Notes: a model not told the origin generated them from the letters alone. A DNA stretch of 64,000 nucleotides from Piscinibacter sp047600445 (GCF_047600445.1 NZ_JASGKT010000002.1:1798001-1862000), one strand, 5' to 3'; counted from the stretch's first letter, positions 26,994 through 40,494 are shown. Numbers and translations are program-made.

Positions 26994-28256
26994 TCAGGCC
27001 CGCGAGGGGGCATCTCGAAAAGCGGCGCAGTGTGCCACAGCCCCCCGCCCGGCGATCAGGCCGCTGGCGAAGCTCGCGGTGAGCAGGTAGCCGCCGGTGG
27101 GCGCTTCCCAGTCGAGCATCTCGCCGGCGCAGAACACGCCGGGCAGCCGCTTCAGCATGCCGTTCTCGTCGAGTTCGTCGAGCCGCACGCCGCCGGCGCT
27201 GCTGATCGCCTCGTCGATCGGCCGCGCGCGCAGCAGCGTGACCGGCAGCGCCTTGATCGCCGCGGCCAGCGCGGCGGCGTCGGCGAAGGTCTGGCGCGGC
27301 AGCAGTTCGCGCAGCAGCGCGGCCTTGGCGCCGTCCAGGCCGAGGCGGCTTTTCAGGTGCGTGGACATCGAACGCGCGCCGCGCGGCCGGGCCACCTCGG
27401 CGTGCACGAACTCGGCGCCGCGCTCGGGCAGCAGGTCGATCTCGGCGACCGCCCTGCCCTGCGCGGCGATGGCTTCGCGCAGCGTGGCCGAGGCGGCGTA
27501 GACCAGGCTGCCTTCGATGCCGCCCTCGGTCAGCACGAACTCGCCGCGCTGGTGGAACGCGCCGCAGCGCAGCGCGACGTTCTTCAGCGGCGCGCCGGCG
27601 AAGCGCGTGCGCAGATGTTCGCTCCAGCGCGCCACGTCGAAGCCGCAGTTCGACGCTTGCAAAGGCGCTACCCCCACGCCGCGTTCGGCCAGCCGCGGCA
27701 CCCACGCGCCGTCGGAGCCCAGCCGTGCCCAGCTCGCGCCGCCGAGCGCCAGCACCACGGTGCGCGCATGCAGCGTGGTCTCGCCGTCCGGCGTGGCGAA
27801 GCGCAGCGCGTGCGCGCAGTCCTCGCTCTCGCCCCAGCCGATCCAGCGGTGCCGCATGTGCAGCCGCACGCCGTTCGCGCGCAGGCGCTGCAGCCAGGCG
27901 CGCAGCAGCGGCGCGGCTTTCATGTCGACCGGAAACACCCGCCCCGAGCTGCCGACGAAAGTGGCTATGCCCAGGCCGCGCGCCCAGTCACGCAGATCCT
28001 GCGGGCCGAAGGCCGCCAGCCACCGCGCCACGCGCGTGCCGGCCGCGCCGTAGCGCGCGACGAAGGGCTCGGCCGGCTCGCTGTGCGTCAGGTTCAGCCC
28101 GCCCTTGCCGGCGAGCAGGAACTTGCGCCCCACCGAGGGCATCGCGTCGAACAGGTGCACCGGCACGCCGGCCGCGGCCAGCGCCTCGGCGGCCATCAGC
28201 CCCGCCGGCCCGCCGCCGACCACCACGGCCGGCAGCACGCCTTGCAGCGCCTTCAC
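26994..28256 (-). CDS. BaiN/HI0933-type FAD-dependent flavoprotein
   Basis: 420 residues. Dinucleotide-binding motif VVGGGPAGLMAAEALAAAG (about 12-30), the family hallmark GRKFLLAGKGGLNLTH (about 43-58), and a C-terminal EMLDWEAPTGGYLLTASFASG FAD-contact segment. Starts with GTG 28256-28254 overlapping the stop of the upstream SDR (GTGA). Members are oxidoreductases of poorly known function (TIGR03862-like). Oddity: it sits among beta-oxidation genes without an obvious role there. Confidence 0.85.
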   Translation of the reverse strand: MKALQGVLPAVVVGGGPAGLMAAEALAAAGVPVHLFDAMPSVGRKFLLAGKGGLNLTHSEPAEPFVARYGAAGTRVARWLAAFGPQDLRDWARGLGIATFVGSSGRVFPVDMKAAPLLRAWLQRLRANGVRLHMRHRWIGWGESEDCAHALRFATPDGETTLHARTVVLALGGASWARLGSDGAWVPRLAERGVGVAPLQASNCGFDVARWSEHLRTRFAGAPLKNVALRCGAFHQRGEFVLTEGGIEGSLVYAASATLREAIAAQGRAVAEIDLLPERGAEFVHAEVARPRGARSMSTHLKSRLGLDGAKAALLRELLPRQTFADAAALAAAIKALPVTLLRARPIDEAISSAGGVRLDELDENGMLKRLPGVFCAGEMLDWEAPTGGYLLTASFASGLIAGRGAVAHCAAFRDAPSRA

Positions 28257-29161
28257 TCGACCGCGCGCAAGGCCTGGCGCAGGTTCTCGCCGATCTCCGG
28301 CCGGGCGGCGAACGGATCGCTCGGGTTGCGCGCCAGCATCACGTCGTCCAGGCGCGTCTGCACCGGACCCAGCGCGTTCGGGTGGCTGAAGACGTAGAAG
28401 CGCCGTTCGCGCACCGCGTCCATCACGAACTGCGCCACCTGCGTCGCGCTGACCTTGCCGCTGCCCACGGCCTTGTCGATCATCGCCTGCGCGACGAGCT
28501 GGCTGCGGGTCGGCTTGGCGCCGTCGCGCATGTCGCCCGGCCGGTTGCGGGAACTGGCCGCGATGCCGGTGGACACGAAGTAGGGGCACAGCACCGAGGC
28601 GCCGATGCGGTCGGTGACCAGGCGCAGGTCCTGGTACAGCGTCTCGCTGAGCGAGACCACCGCATGCTTGGTGACGTTGTAGACGCCCATGTTGGGCATG
28701 TTGACCATGCCGGCCATCGAGGCGGTGTTGACGATGTGGCCCTCGTAGCCAGCGTCGGCCTCGGCGGCGGCCAGCATCATCGGCGTGAAGACGCGCACGC
28801 CGTGCGCCACGCCCATCAGGTTGACGCCGACCACCCACTCCCAGTCCTTCAGCGAGTGCTCCCAGATCAGCCCGCCGGCGCCGACGCCGGCGTTGTTGAA
28901 CACCAGGTGCGGCGCGCCGAAGCGCGCCCGCGTCGCGTCGGCCATCGCCTCGACCTCGGCGGCCTTGGCCACGTCGAGCCGGAAGCCGATCGCCTGCGCG
29001 CCGAGCGCGCGGATCTCGGCCACCGCGCGGTCCAGCGCCTCCTGCTGCACGTCGGCCATCACCAGGTTCATGCCGGCACCGGCCGCCAGGCGCGAGAGTT
29101 CCAGCCCGAAGCCCGAGCCCGCGCCGGTGATGACCGCGGTGCGGCCCTGGAAGGTTTTCAT
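28253..29161 (-). CDS. SDR-family oxidoreductase
   Basis: 302-residue classical short-chain dehydrogenase. Cofactor motif TGAGSGFG (residues 12-19), NNAG at about 90, catalytic Ser in NTASMAG and Tyr/Lys in YNVTK (about 161-165). Start ATG 29161 with GGAGC 7 nt upstream. Coupled by stop/start overlap to the flavoprotein and preceded by the AidB-like dehydrogenase. Probably oxidises a hydroxyacyl or alcohol intermediate; substrate not deducible. Confidence 0.88.
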   Translation of the reverse strand: MKTFQGRTAVITGAGSGFGLELSRLAAGAGMNLVMADVQQEALDRAVAEIRALGAQAIGFRLDVAKAAEVEAMADATRARFGAPHLVFNNAGVGAGGLIWEHSLKDWEWVVGVNLMGVAHGVRVFTPMMLAAAEADAGYEGHIVNTASMAGMVNMPNMGVYNVTKHAVVSLSETLYQDLRLVTDRIGASVLCPYFVSTGIAASSRNRPGDMRDGAKPTRSQLVAQAMIDKAVGSGKVSATQVAQFVMDAVRERRFYVFSHPNALGPVQTRLDDVMLARNPSDPFAARPEIGENLRQALRAVE

Positions 29162-29199
29162 CGAAGTGCTCCTGTGTCGGAATGTCGGGATGTCGGTGG

Positions 29200-30852
29200 T
29201 CAGCGCGGCATCGCGCGCGCCGTGATCGCATCGAACGCGACCGTGCGCGGCAGCGTGCCGAAGACCTGGCCCCAGTCGCCGGCCAGGCGCGAGGCGCAGA
29301 AGGCGTCGAAGACGAAGTCCGGCGCATGGCGGCGCAGCAGCGAGGCCTGCACCGCGAGCGCCACGTCCTGCGCGAGTCGGCGCGCCTCGATCTCGTCGGC
29401 CAGCGCGTCGATGCGCGCCGGCAGCGCGGCGGCGCAGCGGTCGTAGGCGGTGTTGGCGCCGCGCGCCGGGGCGAGCTCGGCCTCCAGCGCCTCGGCCACC
29501 GAGCCGCCCTTGCTGCCGCCGCCGCGCAAGGCGCGCAGCAGGTCGAGCGCCATGATGTTGCCGGCGCCTTCCCAGATCGAGTTCAGCGGCATCTCGCGGT
29601 AGATGCGCGCCATCACGCCCTCGCCTGCCTCCTCGACGTAGCCGTTGCCGCCCAGGCACTCCATCGCCTCCTGGCCGAGCAGACTGCCGCGCTTGCAGAT
29701 CCAGAACTTGGCCACCGGCGTCAGCACGCGCCGCATCAGCGCCTCGAAGGGATCGTCCCGCCGGTCGATGGCGCGCGCCAGGCGCAGCGCCAGCGCGGTG
29801 GCGGCTTCGGACTCCAGCGCCATGTCGGCCAGCACGTTCTTCATCAGCGGCTGCTCGATCAGCTTCCGGCCAAAGGCCATGCGCTGCGCGGTGTGGTTCA
29901 GCGCGAGGCCGAGCGCCTGGCGCATCAGGCCGGCCGTGCCTAGCGCGCAGTCGAGCCGCGTCAGCGTGCCCATCTCGAGGATCTGCGCCACGCCGCGCCC
30001 CGGCTCGCCGACGCGCCAGGCGCTGGCCGCCTCGAACTCCACCTCCGAGCTGGCGTTGGCGTGGTTGCCGAGCTTGTCTTTCAGGCGCTGGATGCGGATG
30101 GCGTTGAGCGCGCCGTCCGGCAGCACGCGCGGCAGGAAGAAACACGACAGGCCGCCCTCCTCTTGCGCCAGCACCAGGAAGGCATCGCACATCGGCGCCG
30201 AGAAGAACCACTTGTGGCCGGTGATCTCGGCGCGTGCGCCCCAGGGCGTGGCCTCGACGATCAGCGCCCGCGTGGTGTTGGCGCGCACGTCCGAGCCGCC
30301 CTGCTTCTCGGTCATGCCCATGCCCATGGTCACGCCGGGCTTGTCGGCCAAGGGCACGAGGCGCGGGTCGTAGGCGGTGCTGGAAAGCTTGCCGAACCAG
30401 TCCTGCGTGATCGCCGCGTTGGCGCGCAGCGCCGGCGTCACCGCGTAGGTCATGGAAATCGGGCACAGGACGGACGGCTCCAGCTCGGTGAAGAGCATGA
30501 AGGCCGCGGCGCGCTCGACGTGCGCGCCGGGCCCGAGCGCCCAGGGCCGGCCGTGCAGCCCGGCGGCCACCGCCTCGGCCATCAGCGCGTGGTAGCTGGG
30601 GTGGAACTCGACGCGATCGACGCGGCGGCCGAAGCGGTCGTGCGTCAGCAGGCGCGGCGGGTGCGTGTTGGCCAGGCGCGCATGCACCTGCCACTCGGCA
30701 CTGCCCCAGCGCTCACCCTGCGCGAGGCTGGCGGCCTCGTCGCGCCCCGGCAGGTGGAAGGCCAACGCCTCGCGCAGCGCGAGGTTGCCGGCGTAGAGGT
30801 TGTAGTCGGCCAGCGGCTCGGGCTGGTTGAACACGTCGTGGGTGGTGCTCAT
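29200..30852 (-). CDS. AidB-type acyl-CoA dehydrogenase
   Basis: 550 residues. FAD-dependent acyl-CoA dehydrogenase of the AidB branch: long N-terminal domain, MGMTEKQGGSDVRANTTRA (about 183-201, the AidB signature), GHKWFFSAPMCDAFLVLAQ, and the C-terminal EAMECLGGNGYVEE with an arginine-rich tail. ATG 30852 is preceded by AAGGAGAT. E. coli AidB is a DNA-alkylation-stress flavoprotein, but in this operon a catabolic isovaleryl-like role is equally plausible. Confidence 0.88.
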   Translation of the reverse strand: MSTTHDVFNQPEPLADYNLYAGNLALREALAFHLPGRDEAASLAQGERWGSAEWQVHARLANTHPPRLLTHDRFGRRVDRVEFHPSYHALMAEAVAAGLHGRPWALGPGAHVERAAAFMLFTELEPSVLCPISMTYAVTPALRANAAITQDWFGKLSSTAYDPRLVPLADKPGVTMGMGMTEKQGGSDVRANTTRALIVEATPWGARAEITGHKWFFSAPMCDAFLVLAQEEGGLSCFFLPRVLPDGALNAIRIQRLKDKLGNHANASSEVEFEAASAWRVGEPGRGVAQILEMGTLTRLDCALGTAGLMRQALGLALNHTAQRMAFGRKLIEQPLMKNVLADMALESEAATALALRLARAIDRRDDPFEALMRRVLTPVAKFWICKRGSLLGQEAMECLGGNGYVEEAGEGVMARIYREMPLNSIWEGAGNIMALDLLRALRGGGSKGGSVAEALEAELAPARGANTAYDRCAAALPARIDALADEIEARRLAQDVALAVQASLLRRHAPDFVFDAFCASRLAGDWGQVFGTLPRTVAFDAITARAMPR

Positions 30853-30894
30853 GCGCTGATCTCCTTCCACGTGGGGAGCGTCGCGGCAGCGTGA

Positions 30895-31917
30895 TCAGAA
30901 CAGTTTCACCAATTGCTTGCCGAAGTTCCTGCCCTTGAGCAAACCGAGGAAGGCTTGCGGCGCATCCTCGATGCGCGGCGCGATGCTCTCGCGGTACTTC
31001 AGCCGGCCGGTGGCGACCAGCGTGGCGAGTTCCTTCAGCGCCTCGGGCCAGGCGTCCATGTGCTCGCTGACGATGAAGCCCTCGACGCGCAGCCGCTGCG
31101 TCAGCAGCAGCGCCGGGTTGGCGAGCGGGACGGGCCGGCCCTCGTAGCCGCTGATCATGCCGCACAGCGCGACGCGGCCGAAGGCGTTCATGCGGCGCAG
31201 CACGGCGTTGAGGATCTCGCCGCCGACGTTCTCGAAGTTGCAGTCGATGCCGTTCGGTGCGGCCTGCGCGAGTGCGGCGTCGAGCGCGGCGGCGTCGGCG
31301 TGCCGCTTGTAGTCGACGCACGCGTCGAAGCCGAGTTCGTCGACCACGTAGCGGCATTTCTCGGCGCCGCCGGCGATGCCGACCACGCGGCAGCCGCGCA
31401 CCTTGGCGAGCTGCCCCACCGCGCCGCCGACCGCGCCGCTGGCGGCGCTGACCACCACCGTCTCGCCGGCCTTCGGCTGGCACAGCTTCACGAGGCCATA
31501 CCAGGCCGTCACGCCCGGCATGCCGACCGCGCCGAGGTAGGCCGACAGCGGCACCTGCGTGGCGTCGACCTTGCGCAGCAGCCCGGGCGCGTTGCCGTCG
31601 ACCAGCGCGTACTGCTGCCAGCCGCCCATGCCGACCACCTTGTCGCCGACGGCGAACTTCGGGTGCCGCGACGCCGCCACCTCGCCCACCGTGCCGCCGA
31701 TCATCACCGCGTCGAGCGGCTGCGGCGCGGCGTAGCTCTTGGCGTCGTTCATGCGCATGCGCATGTAGGGGTCGAGCGAGAGGTAGAGCTGCCGCACCAG
31801 CACCTGGCCCTCGGCCAGCGCCTGCGGCACCGGCGTCTCGACGAGGCGGAAGTCGCTCGTCGCCGCCTCGCCTTTCGGCCGCGCGGCGAGCAGCCATTGC
31901 TTGTTGGTCGTCGTCAT
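30895..31917 (-). CDS. NADP-dependent zinc-free oxidoreductase (CurA-like MDR)
   Basis: 340 residues of the medium-chain reductase family without zinc cysteines. N-terminal catalytic domain (LYLSLDPYMRMRMND, about 45-59), Rossmann domain with VVSAASGAVGGAVGQLAK (about 151-168) and NFENVGGEILNAVL. Prostaglandin-reductase/CurA relatives reduce the C=C bond of enals and enones with NADPH. Lies 14 nt after the thioesterase gene in the beta-oxidation run. Confidence 0.9.
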   Translation of the reverse strand: MTTTNKQWLLAARPKGEAATSDFRLVETPVPQALAEGQVLVRQLYLSLDPYMRMRMNDAKSYAAPQPLDAVMIGGTVGEVAASRHPKFAVGDKVVGMGGWQQYALVDGNAPGLLRKVDATQVPLSAYLGAVGMPGVTAWYGLVKLCQPKAGETVVVSAASGAVGGAVGQLAKVRGCRVVGIAGGAEKCRYVVDELGFDACVDYKRHADAAALDAALAQAAPNGIDCNFENVGGEILNAVLRRMNAFGRVALCGMISGYEGRPVPLANPALLLTQRLRVEGFIVSEHMDAWPEALKELATLVATGRLKYRESIAPRIEDAPQAFLGLLKGRNFGKQLVKLF

Positions 31918-31931
31918 CGCTGGCAATCCTT

Positions 31932-32365
31932 TCAGTCGGAGGCGTTCGGCTTCAGGATGCGCCGTCCGCCGGCGGGCAAGCCCTTCATGTACTTGAACGT
32001 GCCGCTGGCATGCGCCACCAGCTCGCCGCGCTCGTCGGTCACCGAGCCCTCGGTGAAGGCCAGCGAGGCGGTGCGGTGCAGCACCGTGCCGCGCGCGGTC
32101 AGCCTGCCCAGCCCGGCGCGCAGGAAGCTGGTCTTCATCTCGATGGTCACCACGCCCGGCGATTCGGCATGACCGGGCTGCCCGGGGCTGCGCGCGGCGT
32201 GCGCCATCACGACGTCGAGCAGCGTCATGGTCACGCCGCCGTGCGCCACGCTCCACGAATTGGTCAGCTCCTCGCGCAGCGTGAGCGCGATCGCGGCGCG
32301 GCCCGCGCCGCATTCGAGCAGCTCCATGCCGAGCAGCTCGACGAAGGGGATGTGGGCCAGGAATT

Positions 32366-32369
<4 letters not shown>
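31932..32369 (-). CDS. PaaI-type hotdog thioesterase
   Basis: 145 residues with the hotdog fold: NSWSVAHGGVTMTLLDVVMAHAAR (about 37-60) holds the HGG motif and helix of PaaI-like acyl-CoA thioesterases, followed by VTIEMKTSFLRAGLG. Start ATG 32369 overlaps the stop of the upstream SDR. Likely releases free CoA from dead-end acyl-CoAs in the pathway. Confidence 0.87.
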
Positions 32370-33157
<788 letters not shown>

Positions 33158-33179
33158 GGGGTCGTCTCCTTCTGGAACG

Positions 33180-35147
33180 TCATTCGATCGCCAGGCTGCG
33201 GAAGAAGGCGTCGCGGTTGCCGGGCCGGCCGAGAAAGCGCCGCACCAGTTCGTCGGGCGCCACCTGGCCGCCGTTGGCGAGCACGCTGTCGCGGTAGCGC
33301 CGGCCGACGGCCGCGTCGAGCCGGTCGGCCGCGAACGCGGTGCGCAGGTCTTCGGCAACCACCAGGCTCCACAGGTAGCCGTAGTAGCCCGCGCCGTAGC
33401 CGCTGGCCACGTGGCCGAAGTTGGCCGGGAACAGCGTGCCCGGCACGTAGCCGAAGGGCGTGGCGCCCTCCATGCGCGCCCACAGCGCCAGCGGCGCCTC
33501 GACGCGCCGGCCGTGCAGCGCGAGGTCGTAGCGCGCGTACAGGAGCTGCCGGCCGAAGAGCAATCCCTTGGCGAAGTGGCGCGCGCGGTTCACCCGCTCG
33601 ATGGTCTCGCGCGGCAGCGGCGCGCACTCGGGGCACACCTGTCCGAACAGCGCCAGCACCGCCGGGTCGTAGACCCAGTCTTCCAGCATCTGCGAAGGCG
33701 CCTCGGCGAAGTCGAGCTGCACGTTGGTGCCGCCGGGAATCGCGTAGCGCGTGGTCGACAACAGCGCGTGCAGCGCGTGGCCGAACTCGTGCAGCAGCGT
33801 CTCCAGCTCGTCCAGCGTCAGGCCCTGGCGGTCGAAGTTGGTGACCAGCGCGGCGGCCGGCAGCCGGCCGCTGCGGGTCGACACGTTGCGAAACCCCCAG
33901 ACCGCGGCGTGGTTGTACTTGTCGGGGCGCGGGAACAGGTCGACGAAGAGCGTGCCCAGCAGCGCGCCGTCGGCGTCGCGCGCGGCGTAGGCGCGCGCCT
34001 CGTCGTGCCACAGCGATTGCTCGACCGGCTCGAAGCGCACGCCGAACATGCGCTGCGCGACCGCGAACACGAACGCCAGGCTGCGCTGCGGCGGGAAGTG
34101 CGCGCGCATGGCTTCCTGGTCGACGCCGTAGCGCGCCTGGCGGATGCGCTCGGTGAAGTAGCTGGCGTCCCAGCGCCGCACGGTGACGCGCTCGACGGGC
34201 TGCTGCGTCGCCGCGGCCTTCGCCTCGCGCAGCAGCGCGATGTCGGCGCGCTCGCGCTCGCGCACCGCGCCGTCCACCGCGGCCAGGAAGGCCAACGCGT
34301 TCGCTTCGCTGCCGACCATGCGGCGGCGCGTCACGAAGTCGGCATACGAATCGAAGCCGAACAGCCCGGCCAGCTCGTGGCGCAGCGTGGCGATGCGCTG
34401 CAAGGTCTTCAGGTTCGCCTCCCCGCCGATCCGCATCGTGGCGCGCCACATGCGCTCGCGCGTGGCTTCCTGCACGGCGCGCTCGATCACCGGGGCGGAA
34501 CTCGGGTGGTCGAGCCCGAGCACGTAGCGCCCCCGCGCATCGCGCCTGGCCTGGCGCCACACGTTCCCGGGCACGCCTTCCAGTTCGGCTTCGGTGAAGG
34601 CCACCGTGTCGCGGTTCTCGCGCGAGCGGCGCTCGAAGTCCTGCGTCTGCTTCGTCAGCGCATCGTTCAGCCGCGTCGCGCGGGCCCGGGCGGCGGGCGG
34701 CAGCGCGACGCCGGAGTCCTCGAAGGCGTCGAGCAGGTCGCGCTGCAGGCGCCGGTCGATGTCGTCGGCCACCGCCGCCTGCTTCAGGTTCGAATGGATG
34801 CGCACATCCTGCAGCAAGGCGGTGTTGAAGCGCTGGTAGGCCAGGTCGCAGGCCTCGGCCGCGTCGCGCACCGGCTTGGCCGGGTGCACCGCGGGCAGCA
34901 GCCACAGCGGGCCCATGGCGTCTTCGACGCGCTGGTTCAGCGCATCGAGCGCGCCCAGCACGTCGGCGCCGCGCGCGGGCAGCGCCGCGATCGCGCGCCG
35001 GCGCTGCTTCAGCTCGGCGAGCAGGCGGTCGCAGTCGGCGCGCACCTGCGCGGCGCTTTCGTAGCGCGGGAACTGATAGACCTGCGCCGCGGCGAGCGGC
35101 GCCAGCAGCGACGCAGCCAGACCGATGAGCAGCCGGCGTGCCTGCAT
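33180..35147 (-). CDS. Secreted M3-family zinc metallopeptidase
   Basis: 655 residues. Signal peptide about 1-21 (LLIGLAASLLAPLAAAQ). Thimet-oligopeptidase fold with zinc motif HEFGH at about residue 452 and the downstream Glu ligand in LDFAEAPSQMLEDWVYD. The glycine/tyrosine loop ASGYGAGYYGYLWS near the C-terminus matches the M3 substrate-binding loop. Cleaves short peptides, here predicted periplasmic. It begins 2 nt after the acyl-CoA dehydrogenase stop, so it is in the same transcript as beta-oxidation enzymes, which is odd. Confidence 0.9.
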   Translation of the reverse strand: MQARRLLIGLAASLLAPLAAAQVYQFPRYESAAQVRADCDRLLAELKQRRRAIAALPARGADVLGALDALNQRVEDAMGPLWLLPAVHPAKPVRDAAEACDLAYQRFNTALLQDVRIHSNLKQAAVADDIDRRLQRDLLDAFEDSGVALPPAARARATRLNDALTKQTQDFERRSRENRDTVAFTEAELEGVPGNVWRQARRDARGRYVLGLDHPSSAPVIERAVQEATRERMWRATMRIGGEANLKTLQRIATLRHELAGLFGFDSYADFVTRRRMVGSEANALAFLAAVDGAVRERERADIALLREAKAAATQQPVERVTVRRWDASYFTERIRQARYGVDQEAMRAHFPPQRSLAFVFAVAQRMFGVRFEPVEQSLWHDEARAYAARDADGALLGTLFVDLFPRPDKYNHAAVWGFRNVSTRSGRLPAAALVTNFDRQGLTLDELETLLHEFGHALHALLSTTRYAIPGGTNVQLDFAEAPSQMLEDWVYDPAVLALFGQVCPECAPLPRETIERVNRARHFAKGLLFGRQLLYARYDLALHGRRVEAPLALWARMEGATPFGYVPGTLFPANFGHVASGYGAGYYGYLWSLVVAEDLRTAFAADRLDAAVGRRYRDSVLANGGQVAPDELVRRFLGRPGNRDAFFRSLAIE

Positions 35148-35149
35148 GC

Positions 35150-36988
<1,839 letters not shown>

Positions 36989-37031
36989 GGCCGCATCCGG
37001 ACCTGCGCGCGCGGGCCGTTCGCGCCCGCCA

Positions 37032-38207
<1,176 letters not shown>

Positions 38208-38234
38208 GATGCGGTTCCCTCGTGGCCTCGTGGA

Positions 38235-40328
38235 TCAGGAAAAGGTCTTGCCTTCGGCGGCGAGCCTGGCCAGCAGCGGCGCGGGCTGCCAGAAGTTCGC
38301 GTCGTCGTGCGGGTTCTTCGCGAAGCGCTTCATCGCCTGCACGACGTTGAACAGGCCGACGGTGTCGGCGTAGTTCATCGGCCCGCCGCGGTGCAGCGGG
38401 AAGCCGTAGCCGGTGAGGTAGACCATGTCGATGTCGGAGGCGCGCAGCGCGATGCCTTCCTCGACGATGCGCGCGCCCTCGTTGACCAGCGCGTAGACCA
38501 GGCGCTGCACGATCTCCTCGTCCGAGATCTTGCGCGGCGTGATGCCGAGTTCGGCGCGGTGCTTCACGATCATGTCCTCGACCAGCCTGGACGGGATCGC
38601 GTCGCGCTTGCCGGCCACGTAGTCGTACCAGCCGGCCTGCGTCTTCTGGCCGAAGCGGCCCATCTCGCACAGCAGGTCGGCGGTCTTGGAGTAGCGCAGG
38701 TTCGGCTTCTCGACATAGCGGCGCTTGCGGATGTACCAGCCGACGTCGTTGCCGGCGAGGTCGCCCATGCGGAACGGGCCCATCGCGAAGCCGAAGCGCT
38801 CGACGGCCTTGTCCACCTGCTGCGGCGTGCAGCCCTCTTCCAGCAGGAAGCCGGCCTGGCGCGAGTACTGCTCGATCATGCGGTTACCGATGAAGCCGTC
38901 GCACACGCCCGAGACCACGCAGGTCTTGCGGATCTTCTTGCCCAGCGCCATCACGGTGGCCAGCACGTCCTTCGCGGTCTTCTCGCCGCGCACCACCTCG
39001 AGCAGCTTCATCACGTTGGCCGGGCTGAAGAAGTGAGTGCCGATCACGTCCTGCGGGCGCTTCGTGAACGCGGCGATCCGGTTCACGTCCAGCGTCGAGG
39101 TGTTGGTGGCGAGGATGGCGCCGGGCTTCATCACCTCGTCGAGCGCCTTGAACACCTGCTCCTTGACGGCCATGTCCTCGAACACCGCCTCGATGACCAT
39201 GTCGGCGTCCTTCAGCGCGGCGTAGTCCAGCGTGGTGCCCAGCAGCGCCATGCGCTGCTCGTACTTGTCTGCCTTCAGCTTGCCCTTCTTGACCTGGGCC
39301 TCGTAGTTCTTGCGGATGGTCGCGACGCCGCGGTCCAGCGCCTCCTGCTTCGTCTCCAGCATCACGACGGGGATGCCGGCGTTCAGGAAGTTCATCGCGA
39401 TGCCGCCGCCCATCGTGCCGGCGCCGATCACGGCGAGCTTCTTCACCTCGCGCACCGGCGTGTCGGCCGGCACGTCGGGGATCTTGGTCGTCGCGCGCTC
39501 GGCCATGAAGGCGTGGCGCAGCGCCTTGCACTCCGGCGTCAGCATCAGGTTGACGAACAGCTCGCGCTCGTGGTTCAGGCCGTCGTCGAACTTCATCGTC
39601 GTCGAGGCGGCCACGGCGTCGACGCACTTGGGCGGCGCCGGGTAGTTCTTCGCCATCGCGCCGACGGTGTTGCGCGCGAACTGCAGGTAGGCCTGCGCGT
39701 CGAGGTGCTCGACCTTCAGGTGGCGCACCAGCGGCAGCGGGCGCTTGTCGGCGACTTCGCGCGCGAAGGCGATCGCGCCGTCGAGCAGGTCGCCTTCGAT
39801 CACGCGGTCGAACAGCTTCTGGCCGGGCAGCCTGGCCAGCACCTCGCTGGACACCGGATCACCCTTGACGATCATGTTCAGCGCCGTCTCCAGCCCGAGC
39901 ACGCGCGGCAGGCGCTGCGTGCCGCCGGCGCCGGGGATCAGGCCGATCTTCACCTCGGGCATCGCGATCTGCGCGCCCGGCGCGGTGACGCGGTAGTGGC
40001 AGCCCAGCGCCAGCTCCAGCCCGCCGCCCATCGCGACGCTGTGGACGGCCGCGACGACGGGCTTGCTCGACGCCTCCAGCGCCAGGATCACCGACAGCAG
40101 GTTGGGCTCGGCGATGGCCTTGGGCGTGCCGAACTCGCGGATGTCGGCGCCGCCCGAGAAGGCCTTGCCGGCGCCGGTGATCACGACGGCCTTGACGGCG
40201 GCATCGTCCAGCGCCCGCTCCAGGCCGGTGACGACGCCGACGCGGCTGTCGTAGCCCAGGCCGTTGACCGGGGGGTTGTCTAGCGTGATGACGGCGACGT
40301 CGCCGCGGGTCTGGTAGGTGGCGGTCAT
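38235..40328 (-). CDS. 3-hydroxyacyl-CoA dehydrogenase / enoyl-CoA hydratase (FadB/FadJ-type)
   Basis: 697-residue bifunctional enzyme. Crotonase domain about 1-190 (GAGKAFSGGADIREFG oxyanion loop, GGGLELALGCHYRV, catalytic Glu in IPGAGGTQRLPR), then NAD-binding domain from about 295 (AVIGAGTMGGGIAMNF) with the dehydrogenase His in GTHFFSPANVMKLLE, and two C-terminal helical domains. Start ATG 40328. First gene of the twelve-gene run that ends at the patatin gene. Confidence 0.95.
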   Translation of the reverse strand: MTATYQTRGDVAVITLDNPPVNGLGYDSRVGVVTGLERALDDAAVKAVVITGAGKAFSGGADIREFGTPKAIAEPNLLSVILALEASSKPVVAAVHSVAMGGGLELALGCHYRVTAPGAQIAMPEVKIGLIPGAGGTQRLPRVLGLETALNMIVKGDPVSSEVLARLPGQKLFDRVIEGDLLDGAIAFAREVADKRPLPLVRHLKVEHLDAQAYLQFARNTVGAMAKNYPAPPKCVDAVAASTTMKFDDGLNHERELFVNLMLTPECKALRHAFMAERATTKIPDVPADTPVREVKKLAVIGAGTMGGGIAMNFLNAGIPVVMLETKQEALDRGVATIRKNYEAQVKKGKLKADKYEQRMALLGTTLDYAALKDADMVIEAVFEDMAVKEQVFKALDEVMKPGAILATNTSTLDVNRIAAFTKRPQDVIGTHFFSPANVMKLLEVVRGEKTAKDVLATVMALGKKIRKTCVVSGVCDGFIGNRMIEQYSRQAGFLLEEGCTPQQVDKAVERFGFAMGPFRMGDLAGNDVGWYIRKRRYVEKPNLRYSKTADLLCEMGRFGQKTQAGWYDYVAGKRDAIPSRLVEDMIVKHRAELGITPRKISDEEIVQRLVYALVNEGARIVEEGIALRASDIDMVYLTGYGFPLHRGGPMNYADTVGLFNVVQAMKRFAKNPHDDANFWQPAPLLARLAAEGKTFS

Positions 40329-40431
40329 GCGGTGCCTCTGGGGGGAGAAAGGGACAGAAAAGAACGGTCGTTCGATTCTAGGTTGGCCGAGGTCAAGGGG
40401 CCTGTCGCTGCGGTGACATGGAGGTGCTACC

Positions 40432-40481
40432 CCGTTCGGGCTGAGCTTGTCGAAGCCCTTCGACAAGCTCAGGGCGAACGG
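40432..40481. repeat. REP-like inverted repeat pair
   Basis: Two copies head to head of an element with core CTTCGACAAGCTCAG: one reversed from 40432, one forward to 40481, the arms meeting at AAGCCCTTCG. Forms a nearly perfect 24-bp hairpin in the 166-nt gap between livF and the FadB-type gene. The same element occurs three times at 58622-58897. It may act as a transcript-end or mRNA-stabilising structure. Confidence 0.85.
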
Positions 40482-40494
40482 AGCTTTGCCCGCA

